DNA of 11,824 nucleotides, taken from positions 1 through 11,824 of the forward strand of contig JBJHCA010000093.1 in the NCBI GenBank assembly GCA_050485785.1, in the 5' to 3' direction. Origin of the DNA: JBJHCA01 sp050485785 (lineage in GTDB: Bacteria; Bacteroidota; Bacteroidia; Chitinophagales; Saprospiraceae). Every line of letters starts with the position of its first letter. The first letter of the stretch is position 1. The translations under genes and the position numbers were made by a program. Positions 1 through 7,952 of this stretch are shown here, piece by piece. The notes below the pieces were generated by a model. The model was not told where the DNA came from. It made no database searches and saw only the letters and a list, made by a program, of their open reading frames with translations.

Positions 1-2692
1 GGAACACATGAGGGGAATTGCTATGTGCAATAAACTCTACAAATCTTTTATCGGGCTGGGATATTACAACACCATAACACCGGCGGTGATTCGCAGAAAC
101 ATTTTTGAAAACCCGGGTTGGTACACGCAATACACGCCCTATCAGGCGGAGATTTCTCAAGGCAGGCTTGAGGCTTTGCTCAACTTTCAGACCATGGTGA
201 GTGACCTCACGGGTTTACCTATAGCCAATGCATCGCTTCTGGACGAAGGCACTGCTGCCGCTGAAGCCATGAACATGTTGTTTGAGACATACAAGCGGAA
301 TAATCGCAACAGCCAGGCCAATACCCTGCTGGTGGCTTCAGATGTTTTTCCGCAAACAATCGAGGTGCTCGAAGCCCGGGCAGAACCGCTAGGTCTTCAA
401 ATCAAGGTAACCGGAATCAGTGAAGATGTACTGGAAGATGAAAGAATATTCGGCATGCTGCTTCAGTATCCGGGTATGTACGGCCATATTGAAGATTATA
501 CCACACTGGTTGCCGTGGCCAGGTCAAAAGGCATACTTACAGCCGTAGGTGCCGACATACTGAGCCTGGCTCTACTGACCCCGCCCGGAGAATGGGGTGC
601 CGATATTGTTTTTGGCAGCACACAGCGTTTTGGCGTTCCTATCGGATACGGAGGTCCTCATGCAGCCTACATGGCGGCATCGGAAAGCTTTACCCGACAG
701 ATGCCTGGCCGCATTATAGGCGTTTCAACCGATCGTCTGGGCAACAGAGCCCTGCGGATGGCCCTTCAAACCCGCGAGCAGCATATCCGTCGGGATAAGG
801 CTACTTCAAACATCTGCACTGCCCAGGCACTGCTGGCTGTTATGGCCGGCATGTATGCCGTTTATCACGGCCCAAAAGGCATCAGGAAAATTGCCGGCTT
901 CGTCAATGCCCTGACTATAGAGCTTCACGCCCGCCTGGATGCCATGCAAATCAATGTCAGCAATCAACATTTTTTCGATACACTGAGCATTAGTGTGAGT
1001 GAAAGCCAACTCCCCAAAATAAAATCGCTGGCCGAAGCTACTCAGGTCAACTTTGGCTATTACAACAACCATGTGATCATAGCCCTTGACGAAACCTGCA
1101 CCACCGAAGATGTTTCGCTGGTCGTGAACATTTTGGCCGAAGCATTCGGCAAGTCCGTTCCTGCCAATCATGCTGAACCCGCAGGGGCATCATCATTGCC
1201 GGGCACGCTGATGCGCACGAGTTCCTATCTGGAGCATCCGGTATTTAACCGCTTTCATTCCGAAACGGATATGATGCGCTATATCAAGCGACTGGAGAAG
1301 AAGGATTTGTCGCTGATGCACAGTATGATCCCGTTGGGTTCGTGCACCATGAAGCTGAATGCCGCCACACAGCTCTATCCTGTGAGCTGGCCTGAATTCA
1401 ACAGTATTCATCCCTTTGTACCGGTGGATCAGACCGAAGGCTATCAGCAAATTTTCCGCGAATTATCAGAATATCTCTGTGTGATAACCGGCTTTGATGC
1501 CTGTTCGCTACAACCCAATTCAGGGGCACAGGGCGAATATGCAGGACTGCTGGCCATACGGGCCTATCACCGGGCTGCCGGCCAACAACACCGCAACATT
1601 GCACTTATCCCCTCTTCGGCCCATGGGACCAATCCGGCCAGTGCAGTAATGGCAGGTATGCAGGTAGTGGTGGTTAAATGCGATGATCACGGCAATATTG
1701 ACGTGGAAGACCTGAAGCTGAAAGCTGAAAAACACCGAGACAACCTGTCTGCACTAATGGTGACCTATCCCTCTACCCACGGCGTGTTTGAAACGGCAAT
1801 CCGCGAGATATGCAGTCTCGTTCATCAGCATGGCGGACTGGTTTATATGGACGGTGCCAATATGAATGCTCAGGTTGGATACACCAATCCGGCTACTATA
1901 GGAGCAGATGTGTGTCATCTCAATCTTCACAAGACATTTGCCATCCCCCATGGCGGAGGCGGCCCCGGAATGGGTCCCATTCTGGTCAATAACAAACTGA
2001 AGCCATTTTTGCCCGGCCATTCGTTGATGGACCTGGGTGGCAACAGAGCCATGAAAGCGGTAAGCGCTGCTCCATGGGGAAGTGCAAGCATATTGCTGAT
2101 CTCCTATGCCTATATCCGCTTACTGGGCCGAAAAGGCCTGAAGGCATCTACAGCTTATGCCATGCTCAATGCCAACTACATCAAAGCGCAACTGGAAGAT
2201 CACTACAAAGTATTGTACCTGGGAGAACTCGGACGTACGGCCCATGAACTGATCATTGACCTGAGGCCTTTCAAAAACACAGCCTCGGCGGAAGATGTGG
2301 CCAAGCGACTGATAGACTATGGTTTCCACGCCCCTACCCTTTCATTTCCGGTACCGGGCACCATCATGATTGAACCCACCGAGAGTGAAAGCAAGGAAGA
2401 ACTGGATCGTTTTTGTGAAGCGATGATTGCCATCCGCAGGGAGATGGACGCCATTGCCCGGGGAGAATTTCCTCAGGACGACAATGTACTGCGTAATGCG
2501 CCCCATCCGGTGAGAGAGATAACCGGTGATCAGTGGGATCATGCCTACAGCCGCGAACAGGCTGCATTCCCGTTGCCCTGGGTACGCGAAACCAAGTTCT
2601 GGATCGATGTAGCCCGTGTGGACAATGCCCGTGGTGACCGTCAACTGATCTGCACCTGTCCACCCATTGAGGAATACGAAATGACTACCTGA
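1..2692 (+). CDS. gcvP: Glycine dehydrogenase (decarboxylating), P-protein of the glycine cleavage system, 5'-truncated by window edge
   Basis: P-protein uses PLP to decarboxylate glycine and passes the aminomethyl group to the lipoyl arm of H-protein, in the cytoplasm, as part of the glycine cleavage complex with T, H and L proteins. The frame is open to the left edge. The first visible residues align with about residue 68 of full-length (about 960 aa) single-chain P-proteins, so the ATG at position 8 is internal and about 70 residues lie outside. Both halves are present. The N-terminal half has NPGWYTQYTPYQAEISQGR, ASLLDEGTAAAEAM and FGVPIGYGGPHAAYMA. The C-terminal half has IPLGSCTMKLNA, QPNSGAQGEYAGL, SSAHGTNPASA, MDGANMNAQVG and HKTFAIPHGGGGPGMGPI. 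The lysine of HKT (codon 1931-1933) is the PLP Schiff-base residue. The end, with GDRQLICTCPPIEEY, is intact. No other gcv gene is visible. Identification is near certain. Confidence 0.97.
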   Translation, partial: EHMRGIAMCNKLYKSFIGLGYYNTITPAVIRRNIFENPGWYTQYTPYQAEISQGRLEALLNFQTMVSDLTGLPIANASLLDEGTAAAEAMNMLFETYKRNNRNSQANTLLVASDVFPQTIEVLEARAEPLGLQIKVTGISEDVLEDERIFGMLLQYPGMYGHIEDYTTLVAVARSKGILTAVGADILSLALLTPPGEWGADIVFGSTQRFGVPIGYGGPHAAYMAASESFTRQMPGRIIGVSTDRLGNRALRMALQTREQHIRRDKATSNICTAQALLAVMAGMYAVYHGPKGIRKIAGFVNALTIELHARLDAMQINVSNQHFFDTLSISVSESQLPKIKSLAEATQVNFGYYNNHVIIALDETCTTEDVSLVVNILAEAFGKSVPANHAEPAGASSLPGTLMRTSSYLEHPVFNRFHSETDMMRYIKRLEKKDLSLMHSMIPLGSCTMKLNAATQLYPVSWPEFNSIHPFVPVDQTEGYQQIFRELSEYLCVITGFDACSLQPNSGAQGEYAGLLAIRAYHRAAGQQHRNIALIPSSAHGTNPASAVMAGMQVVVVKCDDHGNIDVEDLKLKAEKHRDNLSALMVTYPSTHGVFETAIREICSLVHQHGGLVYMDGANMNAQVGYTNPATIGADVCHLNLHKTFAIPHGGGGPGMGPILVNNKLKPFLPGHSLMDLGGNRAMKAVSAAPWGSASILLISYAYIRLLGRKGLKASTAYAMLNANYIKAQLEDHYKVLYLGELGRTAHELIIDLRPFKNTASAEDVAKRLIDYGFHAPTLSFPVPGTIMIEPTESESKEELDRFCEAMIAIRREMDAIARGEFPQDDNVLRNAPHPVREITGDQWDHAYSREQAAFPLPWVRETKFWIDVARVDNARGDRQLICTCPPIEEYEMTT

Positions 2693-2708
2693 CCCGGAAT
2701 ATGCCGGG
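2693..2708. terminator. Small GC-rich stem between convergent genes, possible bidirectional terminator
   Basis: CCCGG (2693-2697), a 6-nt loop and CCGGG (2704-2708) form a short perfect stem. It fills most of the 21-nt gap between the gcvP stop and the stop of the minus-strand gene. Neither strand has a T tract after it, so intrinsic termination is only a guess from position and symmetry. Confidence 0.25.
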
Positions 2709-2713
2709 AGGCA

Positions 2714-3850
2714 TCATAAAAACTTGTTGCGCATATTGAACAGCCGGTCAGGAAGCTCCTGATTGCAAGCCATTCTGTAGTCTTCGTACGAACAGGGAAT
2801 CATCTGATGTCTTGACCGGGCATCCTCTTCACTGCCGGGCAGGGCCCATTCAATCCACCATCTCCCGCTACGGTTGCTCTTCCAGAAGTGTACATTGAAG
2901 TCAAAGTCCTTGAAGTACACCACATACTCTGTCATGTGCTCTCCCGACACCGGATAATCGCCTTTGCGGTTGTGATACCCCTCGGTGAAATACCAGATCA
3001 TCTGTGCCAGGGTATTGGCTGTTTGGAGACGAACATCGTCTTCCGGTTTGTACCCGCTGATCACCAGAACACTGAGTTTATCACTCATCCCCGCGTAATA
3101 GGCCAACTGGCAGATCTCTTCAGAGGTAAAGCCACTGGTGGAGGGGTTGAAAACTGCCGGGGCATCGGCAAATTTTACGGCTCTCAGATTGATGTGCAAC
3201 ACATCGGCATCCCGTATGAGGGGCTCACAAGCCGCCAGGTCGCGCCGTGCCTCGCCCAGCCTCACATGTTGAAAATCAGCTTCGTCCAGCATCCGGATGT
3301 CTACCGCTGAGGATAAATGGCGCTGATAGCCCATCATGGTCAGATTGAACACAAAGCGCCGTTCTTCGTCAAGTACCCGGTGCAGGCCGGTGGCTCTGGC
3401 ACGGTCAGCGTGGAGCAAGGGAACCCTGTCATCGATCATCAGCATGTTCACCAGATCCTGCTTTTCATGCAGGGCCATGAAAGCCGTGTACAAAAACGGT
3501 TCATCACCGCTCAGGGCCATAGGCACGATATCCGAGCTCACAAGATCGTGAAAAATGGGAAAAATGCCCTCATGCCCGCCGTTGCGCGCAGCATTGAGAT
3601 CACAAATTTTAAGTCCGTCAAAGGGAAAGTTCATGCTTCCCAGTGCCTGCCTAACCGGATCGGCTACCGCCTGATGCACGCCAAAAATGGCCAGCTGCCC
3701 CGACTCGAGGCGGGTAGTCCCCTTTTTAAAGCACCCGGTTTGGTTTCGCCAGGTATCGTGATCCTTGTCGGTTTTACTCTCAAAAGTATCGGGAAAAGGC
3801 TGGAGCCACATCTCTAACATGCCGTAAAATTTTGTTGCCCAAATTTGCAT
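2714..3850 (-). CDS. Ureohydrolase-fold (arginase/formimidoylglutamase family) protein lacking canonical metal ligands
   Basis: The 378-aa product matches the divergent ureohydrolase-like proteins of Bacteroidota, often annotated formimidoylglutamase or arginase. The clearest part is residues 227-276, with DAPAVFNPSTSGFTSEE, AYYAGMSDKLSVL and LAQMIWYFTEGYHNRKGDYP, followed by FWKSNRSGRWWIE near 323. Active members bind two manganese ions through GG(D)H, DAHxD and DxDxxDP-type motifs. Here the equivalent places read SGDEP (114-118), IDDRVP (139-144) and HINLRAVKFADAP (219-231), so most or all ligands are absent and hydrolase activity is doubtful. No signal peptide or TM segment is visible, which suggests a cytosolic protein. 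The start at 3850 is the longest; ATGs at 3820 and 3811 are also possible and would remove 10 or 13 residues. It lies 48 bp downstream of the SIMPL gene on the same strand, so co-transcription is plausible. Family call is fairly sure; activity is unknown. Confidence 0.75.
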   Translation of the reverse strand: MQIWATKFYGMLEMWLQPFPDTFESKTDKDHDTWRNQTGCFKKGTTRLESGQLAIFGVHQAVADPVRQALGSMNFPFDGLKICDLNAARNGGHEGIFPIFHDLVSSDIVPMALSGDEPFLYTAFMALHEKQDLVNMLMIDDRVPLLHADRARATGLHRVLDEERRFVFNLTMMGYQRHLSSAVDIRMLDEADFQHVRLGEARRDLAACEPLIRDADVLHINLRAVKFADAPAVFNPSTSGFTSEEICQLAYYAGMSDKLSVLVISGYKPEDDVRLQTANTLAQMIWYFTEGYHNRKGDYPVSGEHMTEYVVYFKDFDFNVHFWKSNRSGRWWIEWALPGSEEDARSRHQMIPCSYEDYRMACNQELPDRLFNMRNKFL

Positions 3851-3898
3851 CTTTTTTCCGAACCCGCAGTCGTTTTTCCCTCACTTACTCCCAAGTCT

Positions 3899-4837
3899 CT
3901 ATATTGCCAAAAAGCTTGCCTTAATGAATACGACGATCTGCACTGCTGGTTGGCCCGTATAGCCCCCTTCAATCTTGTCAAACAAATGGTGGTCCTGTGC
4001 ATCGTAATACCAGGTTGCGGGCTTATGTGCATGCAGGATCCGGAAGTTTCGCTGACGGTAATAATTTGTCAGGTTTGCATGGTCAACCGTTTGCACGGCT
4101 GCTGCCGTATACTGACGGTATGACTGCAGGGGTTGTATTTCATTGCTGATGACCTCCATGATTTCGCGGTCGGCAAGGGCTTGTTTACCCAAAATGGCTG
4201 CTACCTGATTCTGCTTGAGCTCCAGTTGCCGAAGTGCCAGATCCAGAGCCTGCTGTTGATATTTCTGACGGTCAGTGACGATATAGTCCACCTTGATCAG
4301 GTCAAAAATACCGGCTGCTGCTGCAATCTTCAGACTGGTTTCAAACTTTGCGGGATCAGTCAGGCGAAAAATCACGTTCTTTTTGATCTCAAAACCTTCC
4401 AGGTGTTCTGTAAGCAGGTGGCTTTCACCGGGATCATCAAAACCGTAAACGCGTTGCGACTGAATAAAGTCAACCACCACGTCCGAACGGCTGACTCCCG
4501 CTTTATTCAGTCCGGCCACCATCAATTCAATCCTGCTATCCAGTAGCTGCATGGCAGCCTGAACAGTTTCAGCCTGCTCCTGAACAGCAAAATGGACGAT
4601 CAGCAAATCCGGAAGTACATTGACTTTGATATGGCTTTCCAATACGATGCGGTTGCCTTGTTTCTGAAACAAGAGTCTGGCTCCCGGAGCCTGCGAAGGG
4701 TTTTGGAACATAACTCCCATTCGATCGGCAGCAGAGAGAAAATGCTGATCGGCATTGCCGCGAATTTGTGCATTCAGGCGAAAGGTTCCCGACATAATGA
4801 TCAGGAGGATCAGGTACAGCTTGTTTCTCTTTTTCAT
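3899..4837 (-). CDS. Secreted SIMPL-domain (DUF541) protein
   Basis: The product is 312 aa from the chosen start. Residues 1-23 form a classic signal peptide: the charged MKKRNK, a hydrophobic LYLILLIIMSGTF core, and LNA before Q24 as the likely cleavage site. From about residue 68 the pattern fits the SIMPL family: VNVLPDLLIVHFAVQEQAETVQAAMQLLDSRIELMVAGLNKAGVSRSDV, then long segments spaced like the swapped beta-strand and helix repeats. SIMPL proteins are periplasmic or exported oligomers of mostly unclear role. The open frame extends 57 codons further upstream to 5008, but that stretch would overlap the divergent gene and put the signal peptide inside the protein, so ATG 4837 is preferred. 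It is preceded by AAAGAGCT, with no clear Shine-Dalgarno. Together with the ureohydrolase-like gene it may form a two-gene unit. Confidence 0.72.
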   Translation of the reverse strand: MKKRNKLYLILLIIMSGTFRLNAQIRGNADQHFLSAADRMGVMFQNPSQAPGARLLFQKQGNRIVLESHIKVNVLPDLLIVHFAVQEQAETVQAAMQLLDSRIELMVAGLNKAGVSRSDVVVDFIQSQRVYGFDDPGESHLLTEHLEGFEIKKNVIFRLTDPAKFETSLKIAAAAGIFDLIKVDYIVTDRQKYQQQALDLALRQLELKQNQVAAILGKQALADREIMEVISNEIQPLQSYRQYTAAAVQTVDHANLTNYYRQRNFRILHAHKPATWYYDAQDHHLFDKIEGGYTGQPAVQIVVFIKASFLAI

Positions 4838-4861
4838 AGCTCTTTGTTTTTTAATGAGGCC

Positions 4862-4893
4862 CAAGATTAAGCAGCCTCCCCCTGAGAACCAAT
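4862..4893 (-). promoter_or_regulatory. Candidate Bacteroidota-type promoter for the SIMPL gene
   Basis: On the minus strand ATTG (4893-4890) is followed after 20 nt by TAATCTTG (4869-4862). This resembles the Bacteroidota primary-sigma consensus of TTTG, 19-21 nt, TAnnTTTG, with one mismatch in each element. Transcription would begin near 4855, giving a leader of about 18 nt before the ATG at 4837. The placement fits and supports that start over the longer frame, but this is motif reading only. Confidence 0.33.
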
Positions 4894-4941
4894 GCATGAC
4901 CGCTGCAAAGGCCCTGAAATGGCTATACCGCTTATTTGCAT

Positions 4942-4949
4942 TAGTTTTG
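4942..4949 (+). promoter_or_regulatory. Candidate -7 element TAGTTTTG upstream of the membrane protein gene
   Basis: TAGTTTTG fits the TAnnTTTG -7 consensus of Bacteroidota promoters exactly and would give a leader of about 45 nt before the ATG at 5001. No good TTTG lies 19-21 nt upstream. A second partial match, CACATTTG (4953-4960), is nearby. Which, if either, is used cannot be told. Confidence 0.25.
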
Positions 4950-5000
4950 CAACACATTTGCAATACTACAGAGCCGGAATACCGGTTGATTTGAACCAAT

Positions 5001-5951
5001 ATGACCACTACATCACCATTTGCCGGGTTTTATCAACTTCGTGCTGCAGCCACTGCTGTTTACAAAAGCCGGCATGTCACTATTCCCGAAAACCCGGAAA
5101 ACTGGAGTGTAAAGGACATAGCCGGATTTGTGTCCGATGTGGAAGAAAAAACCGGAATGCGCATCAGCGAACGGTGGATGTACAGTTATTTTAAAAAAGC
5201 AGACATTGAACGCCTGCCACGTACCGACATGCTGGATATCCTGGCCGGGTATGCCGGGTTTGATGACTGGCGTGCTTTTTTACTGCATCAAACAAGGCAT
5301 GATACCGCCACTAAAGCCGAGCAGGGGAAGTTTGCCTTCAAAGTAAAACGTGTGCTGTATATGCTGGCAGCTGTGGTGATTATTACTGTGGCCACCGTGG
5401 CGGGCCTGTGGCGAACCGGTAGTGGAGAAAGTCACTTCACCGTTTGCCTCACCGACAAGTTCACCGGCAATCCGGTGATGGCACCGGTGCAGATTACCGC
5501 GATATCCGGGGATGTGCGGCGCAGACTGCCGGCACCGGACCATACCAAGTGTATAGAGGTGGCAGTTAACGATGGCATGGCCATGTTAACAGTATCCTCG
5601 CCTTACTACCACAACGATACCCTTGAAGTGAGCAGCGGCAGACGGAATGATACGGTAAACCTGGCTCTGCAGCCGGATGCGTATGCACTGCTGATCCATT
5701 ACTTCATTTCAGGGCTGGGAAATGACTTTGAAGAGCGAATGACCATACTGCACAACATATTGCACGAGGACCTGATTGCCATGGAAGTGGATGCAGAACA
5801 TGGAATGCCACTCCATTTATACAATAAAGCATCGCTAATGCGGCGACTTTTGATTGGGACAACCCCGGCCTCTGCCATGAAAATTGTTTACTTAACCTAT
5901 CAAAATCAGCAAATTTATGAACTCAGGTATATGCAGGTCAGTACTGATTAG
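5001..5951 (+). CDS. Single-pass membrane protein: cytoplasmic helical domain, TM, periplasmic Ig-like and NTF2-like regions; function unknown
   Basis: The 316-aa product appears to have four parts. Residues 35-96 (WSVKDIAGFVSDVEEKTGMR, ISERWMYSYFKK, then TDMLDILAGYAGFDDWRAFL) resemble a helical module common at the N-terminus of Bacteroidota proteins, of the form F..KTG..IS..TLKR.WGY, then TL..LA.F.G...W..F. This may be HTH-like. Residues 117-137 (VLYMLAAVVIITVATVAGLW) are a TM helix. Residues 145-213 look like a beta-sandwich: FTVCLTDKFTGNPV, VSSPYYHNDTLEV. Residues 216-312 (YALLIHYFISGLGNDFEERMTILHNIL, then LYNKASLMRRLL) are consistent with an NTF2/SnoaL-like fold. The lysine-rich flank before the TM puts the N-terminus inside. 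The architecture suggests transmission of a periplasmic state to the cytoplasm, but that is inference. It overlaps the next gene by 35 bp. The ATG at 5001 has no Shine-Dalgarno. Confidence 0.8.
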   Translation: MTTTSPFAGFYQLRAAATAVYKSRHVTIPENPENWSVKDIAGFVSDVEEKTGMRISERWMYSYFKKADIERLPRTDMLDILAGYAGFDDWRAFLLHQTRHDTATKAEQGKFAFKVKRVLYMLAAVVIITVATVAGLWRTGSGESHFTVCLTDKFTGNPVMAPVQITAISGDVRRRLPAPDHTKCIEVAVNDGMAMLTVSSPYYHNDTLEVSSGRRNDTVNLALQPDAYALLIHYFISGLGNDFEERMTILHNILHEDLIAMEVDAEHGMPLHLYNKASLMRRLLIGTTPASAMKIVYLTYQNQQIYELRYMQVSTD

Positions 5952-6537
5952 TTTGATGCTGGGATTTCATTCTATACTGGCCGGGCAGGCAGTGACACCG
6001 GTGCAACGTGAAGTCAGGGTCAGCGAAACTGAGCCGGCCATCAGTCTGCAGGATGCATTGAACCTATATGCTGACACGCTACAGCCGGCAATGATCCCGA
6101 TGTTCAACAAAAAGACGCTGAAGCTTTCTGCTGAGCTGATGGCCTATGTTGACATGCTGGCTGCCGGCAATCTTACGGAATCATCGACGACAATATTGAC
6201 GGATGCTGCGCTGGAGTTGTTTGACCGGCCGGATACACTCAACGTGGTATGGCATGCCGACGGGGGTTCTTTTTTTATGAAAGCACCGGCATGGCTTTCA
6301 GCTGACCGCAATGCACTGGAGGCTTTTTTCCCTCTGGAAGGCGGATATTGGACACTGGCAGACCCATTCCTATACACTGCGGCGGATGCCGCGGCCACAA
6401 ACTGTTATGTATTACCATCAGGCCAGCAACCGCTTTGCATACACTATGTACTGCGGCAAAAAGAGCGTTTCTTTGGGCGGGAACACCTGAAACTATGGGA
6501 TATTTACATTCAAAGGGTTGAGATTTTCACGCGGTGA
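5917..6537 (+). CDS. Small secreted protein of unknown function, overlapping the preceding gene
   Basis: I do not recognise this 206-aa protein. Residues 1-22 look like a signal peptide (a hydrophobic SVLISLMLGFHSI core, then LAG before QA), implying export. The mature part begins with a T/V/E-rich linker, then a probably helical stretch (ISLQDALNLYADTLQPAMIPMF, LSAELMAYVDMLAAG). It ends with a Trp/Phe/Tyr-rich region (WHADGGSFFMKAPAWL, FFPLEGGYWTLADPFLY, CIHYVLRQKERFFGREHLKLWDIYIQRVEIF) likely to be a mixed alpha/beta fold. Two cysteines (residues about 167 and 178) could form a disulfide. The start at 5917 lies inside the upstream gene (35 bp overlap), consistent with translational coupling. 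It is chosen because it directly precedes the signal peptide. A periplasmic partner for the upstream membrane protein is an attractive but untested reading. Confidence 0.75.
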   Translation: MNSGICRSVLISLMLGFHSILAGQAVTPVQREVRVSETEPAISLQDALNLYADTLQPAMIPMFNKKTLKLSAELMAYVDMLAAGNLTESSTTILTDAALELFDRPDTLNVVWHADGGSFFMKAPAWLSADRNALEAFFPLEGGYWTLADPFLYTAADAAATNCYVLPSGQQPLCIHYVLRQKERFFGREHLKLWDIYIQRVEIFTR

Positions 6538-6569
6538 AGTAAGTTCCGACCACCATCAATATGCACTGA

Positions 6570-7826
6570 ATGGCTTACGTGTACACGATTCTGAAGGCCT
6601 ACCGGCGTGTTGAGCCTGCAATTAAGTGGCTGGTGGCGGCCGAACTTGCATTGCAGGCCGTGAATTCTGCGTTTTTTCTGCTGCTCAATTACTATATGGA
6701 CGAGCACGGGTACTCCGATTACCGCATTGCTCAGATCGTATCATACCGCTTTGTGGCCGTTATGGTACTAGCGTTTCCTCTTGGCTTGTTCATTAAGGGA
6801 AGGCATTTGAGGCCGTTTTTCCTGATTGCAGCCATCGGGCTTCCGCTGACGAGCCTGGTGATCATTGAATCCGTTCAGCATCAGTGGGACATATTGCTTA
6901 ACATCAGCATGATCCTTTGGGGAATAGCATTTACCTGCATACAGATCACCGCGCTGCCGTTTATCATGCTCAATGCCCGAAGGGAGCATCACAGTGAGGC
7001 CATTGCGATGTTTTTCCAAACCTGGAGCGTGGCCATTTGCCTGGTGGGCGTGGTGCATTTTGCCATCAACAATTTATGGCCGCAACTGATGCCGGACAAA
7101 TTTTTTCTTCAGATGTGCAGTGTGCTGGGCTTGCTGGCGGTGTACTGCATTAGCCGGATGCAGATACGGGAAAATGTATCGGAATTTATTCCGCCGGGGA
7201 AAGTTATCCGGTTTTACGACTGGAAGGCCATTACTATGGTGAGCATACCTACACTGCTGATTGCCATAGGGGCGGGTTTCAGCATTCCCATTCTGAATCT
7301 GTTTTTTATGCACGTGCATGACATTCCGGCCAAAACGTACAGCATTATGGGTGCCGGCACTTACTTTCTGGTGGCGGTGGGCATGACATTTATGCCCGGA
7401 ATCAGGAGGCGATGGGGTTATCAGACGGCCATTACCGGTTTCCAGGTGGCTGCGGTGCTGGCATTGCTGATTATGGCCACTACAGAATGGTACAGCCACT
7501 GGTGGGGAGCAGTGTATATTGCGGTGTTCTTTTTTCTTATCCGGCAGCCGCTGATGAATATGGCCGGCCCTATGACATCGGAACTCACGATGTATTATGT
7601 AGGGCCAAAAAACCAGGAGATCATCAGTGCGCTGAATTCCTCGATCTGGTCGGGATCATGGTTTTTCAGTATGCAGATATTTGCCATGCTGCGCAATGCC
7701 GGCGTGAGCTATGTCAATATACTGCTGATTACTGTGGGTTTGTATGTAGTGGGTGTGGCCTGGTATTATTATCTGATCAGGGTTTATCAACACCGGGAGC
7801 AAATGATTGCACGGAGTGGGGATTGA
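6570..7826 (+). CDS. Major facilitator superfamily-type transporter, substrate unknown
   Basis: The 418-aa product has about twelve hydrophobic segments, near residues 20-42, 53-75, 81-102, 108-133, 146-170, 178-196, 220-248, 258-278, 287-307, 311-334, 353-374 and 381-403. A hydrophilic central loop (about 197-219) separates two six-helix halves, the MFS layout. The TM2-TM3 loop is short (KGRHLRP), a weak version of the usual GxxxDRxGRR motif; a related basic stretch, GIRRRWG, follows TM8. RREHHSEAI (118-145 region) and YYVGPKNQEIISALNSS (333-357) recall conserved inter-helix loops of the superfamily. No substrate-diagnostic motif is recognised. It starts 32 nt after the secreted-protein gene on the same strand and probably shares its transcript. 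Its 3' end converges on the rRNA operon terminator. MFS assignment is likely; direction and cargo are unknown. Confidence 0.82.
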   Translation: MAYVYTILKAYRRVEPAIKWLVAAELALQAVNSAFFLLLNYYMDEHGYSDYRIAQIVSYRFVAVMVLAFPLGLFIKGRHLRPFFLIAAIGLPLTSLVIIESVQHQWDILLNISMILWGIAFTCIQITALPFIMLNARREHHSEAIAMFFQTWSVAICLVGVVHFAINNLWPQLMPDKFFLQMCSVLGLLAVYCISRMQIRENVSEFIPPGKVIRFYDWKAITMVSIPTLLIAIGAGFSIPILNLFFMHVHDIPAKTYSIMGAGTYFLVAVGMTFMPGIRRRWGYQTAITGFQVAAVLALLIMATTEWYSHWWGAVYIAVFFFLIRQPLMNMAGPMTSELTMYYVGPKNQEIISALNSSIWSGSWFFSMQIFAMLRNAGVSYVNILLITVGLYVVGVAWYYYLIRVYQHREQMIARSGD

Positions 7827-7952
7827 CTTTTTTGCCGGATTTAGATATGTTGAGGCCGGGTAAGCAGGTTGTGTTGATCGGGCAGTTTTTACCGGATACT
7901 AGAATGTCCGTACCGGAAAAGTGTGCGGGCAATGATGAGTATTCTGCCCCCT

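Noticed and set aside
8..10. ATG at position 8 as the gcvP start
   Set aside because: The frame is open to the edge and the family has about 70 further conserved residues upstream, so this Met is internal.
2888..3817. Plus-strand frames of 140 and 166 codons
   Set aside because: They are antisense to the ureohydrolase-like gene, whose translation has clear family motifs; the plus-strand translations show none.
4838..5008. 57-codon N-terminal extension of the SIMPL gene
   Set aside because: It would bury a good signal peptide and overlap the divergent gene; ATG 4837 also fits the candidate promoter.
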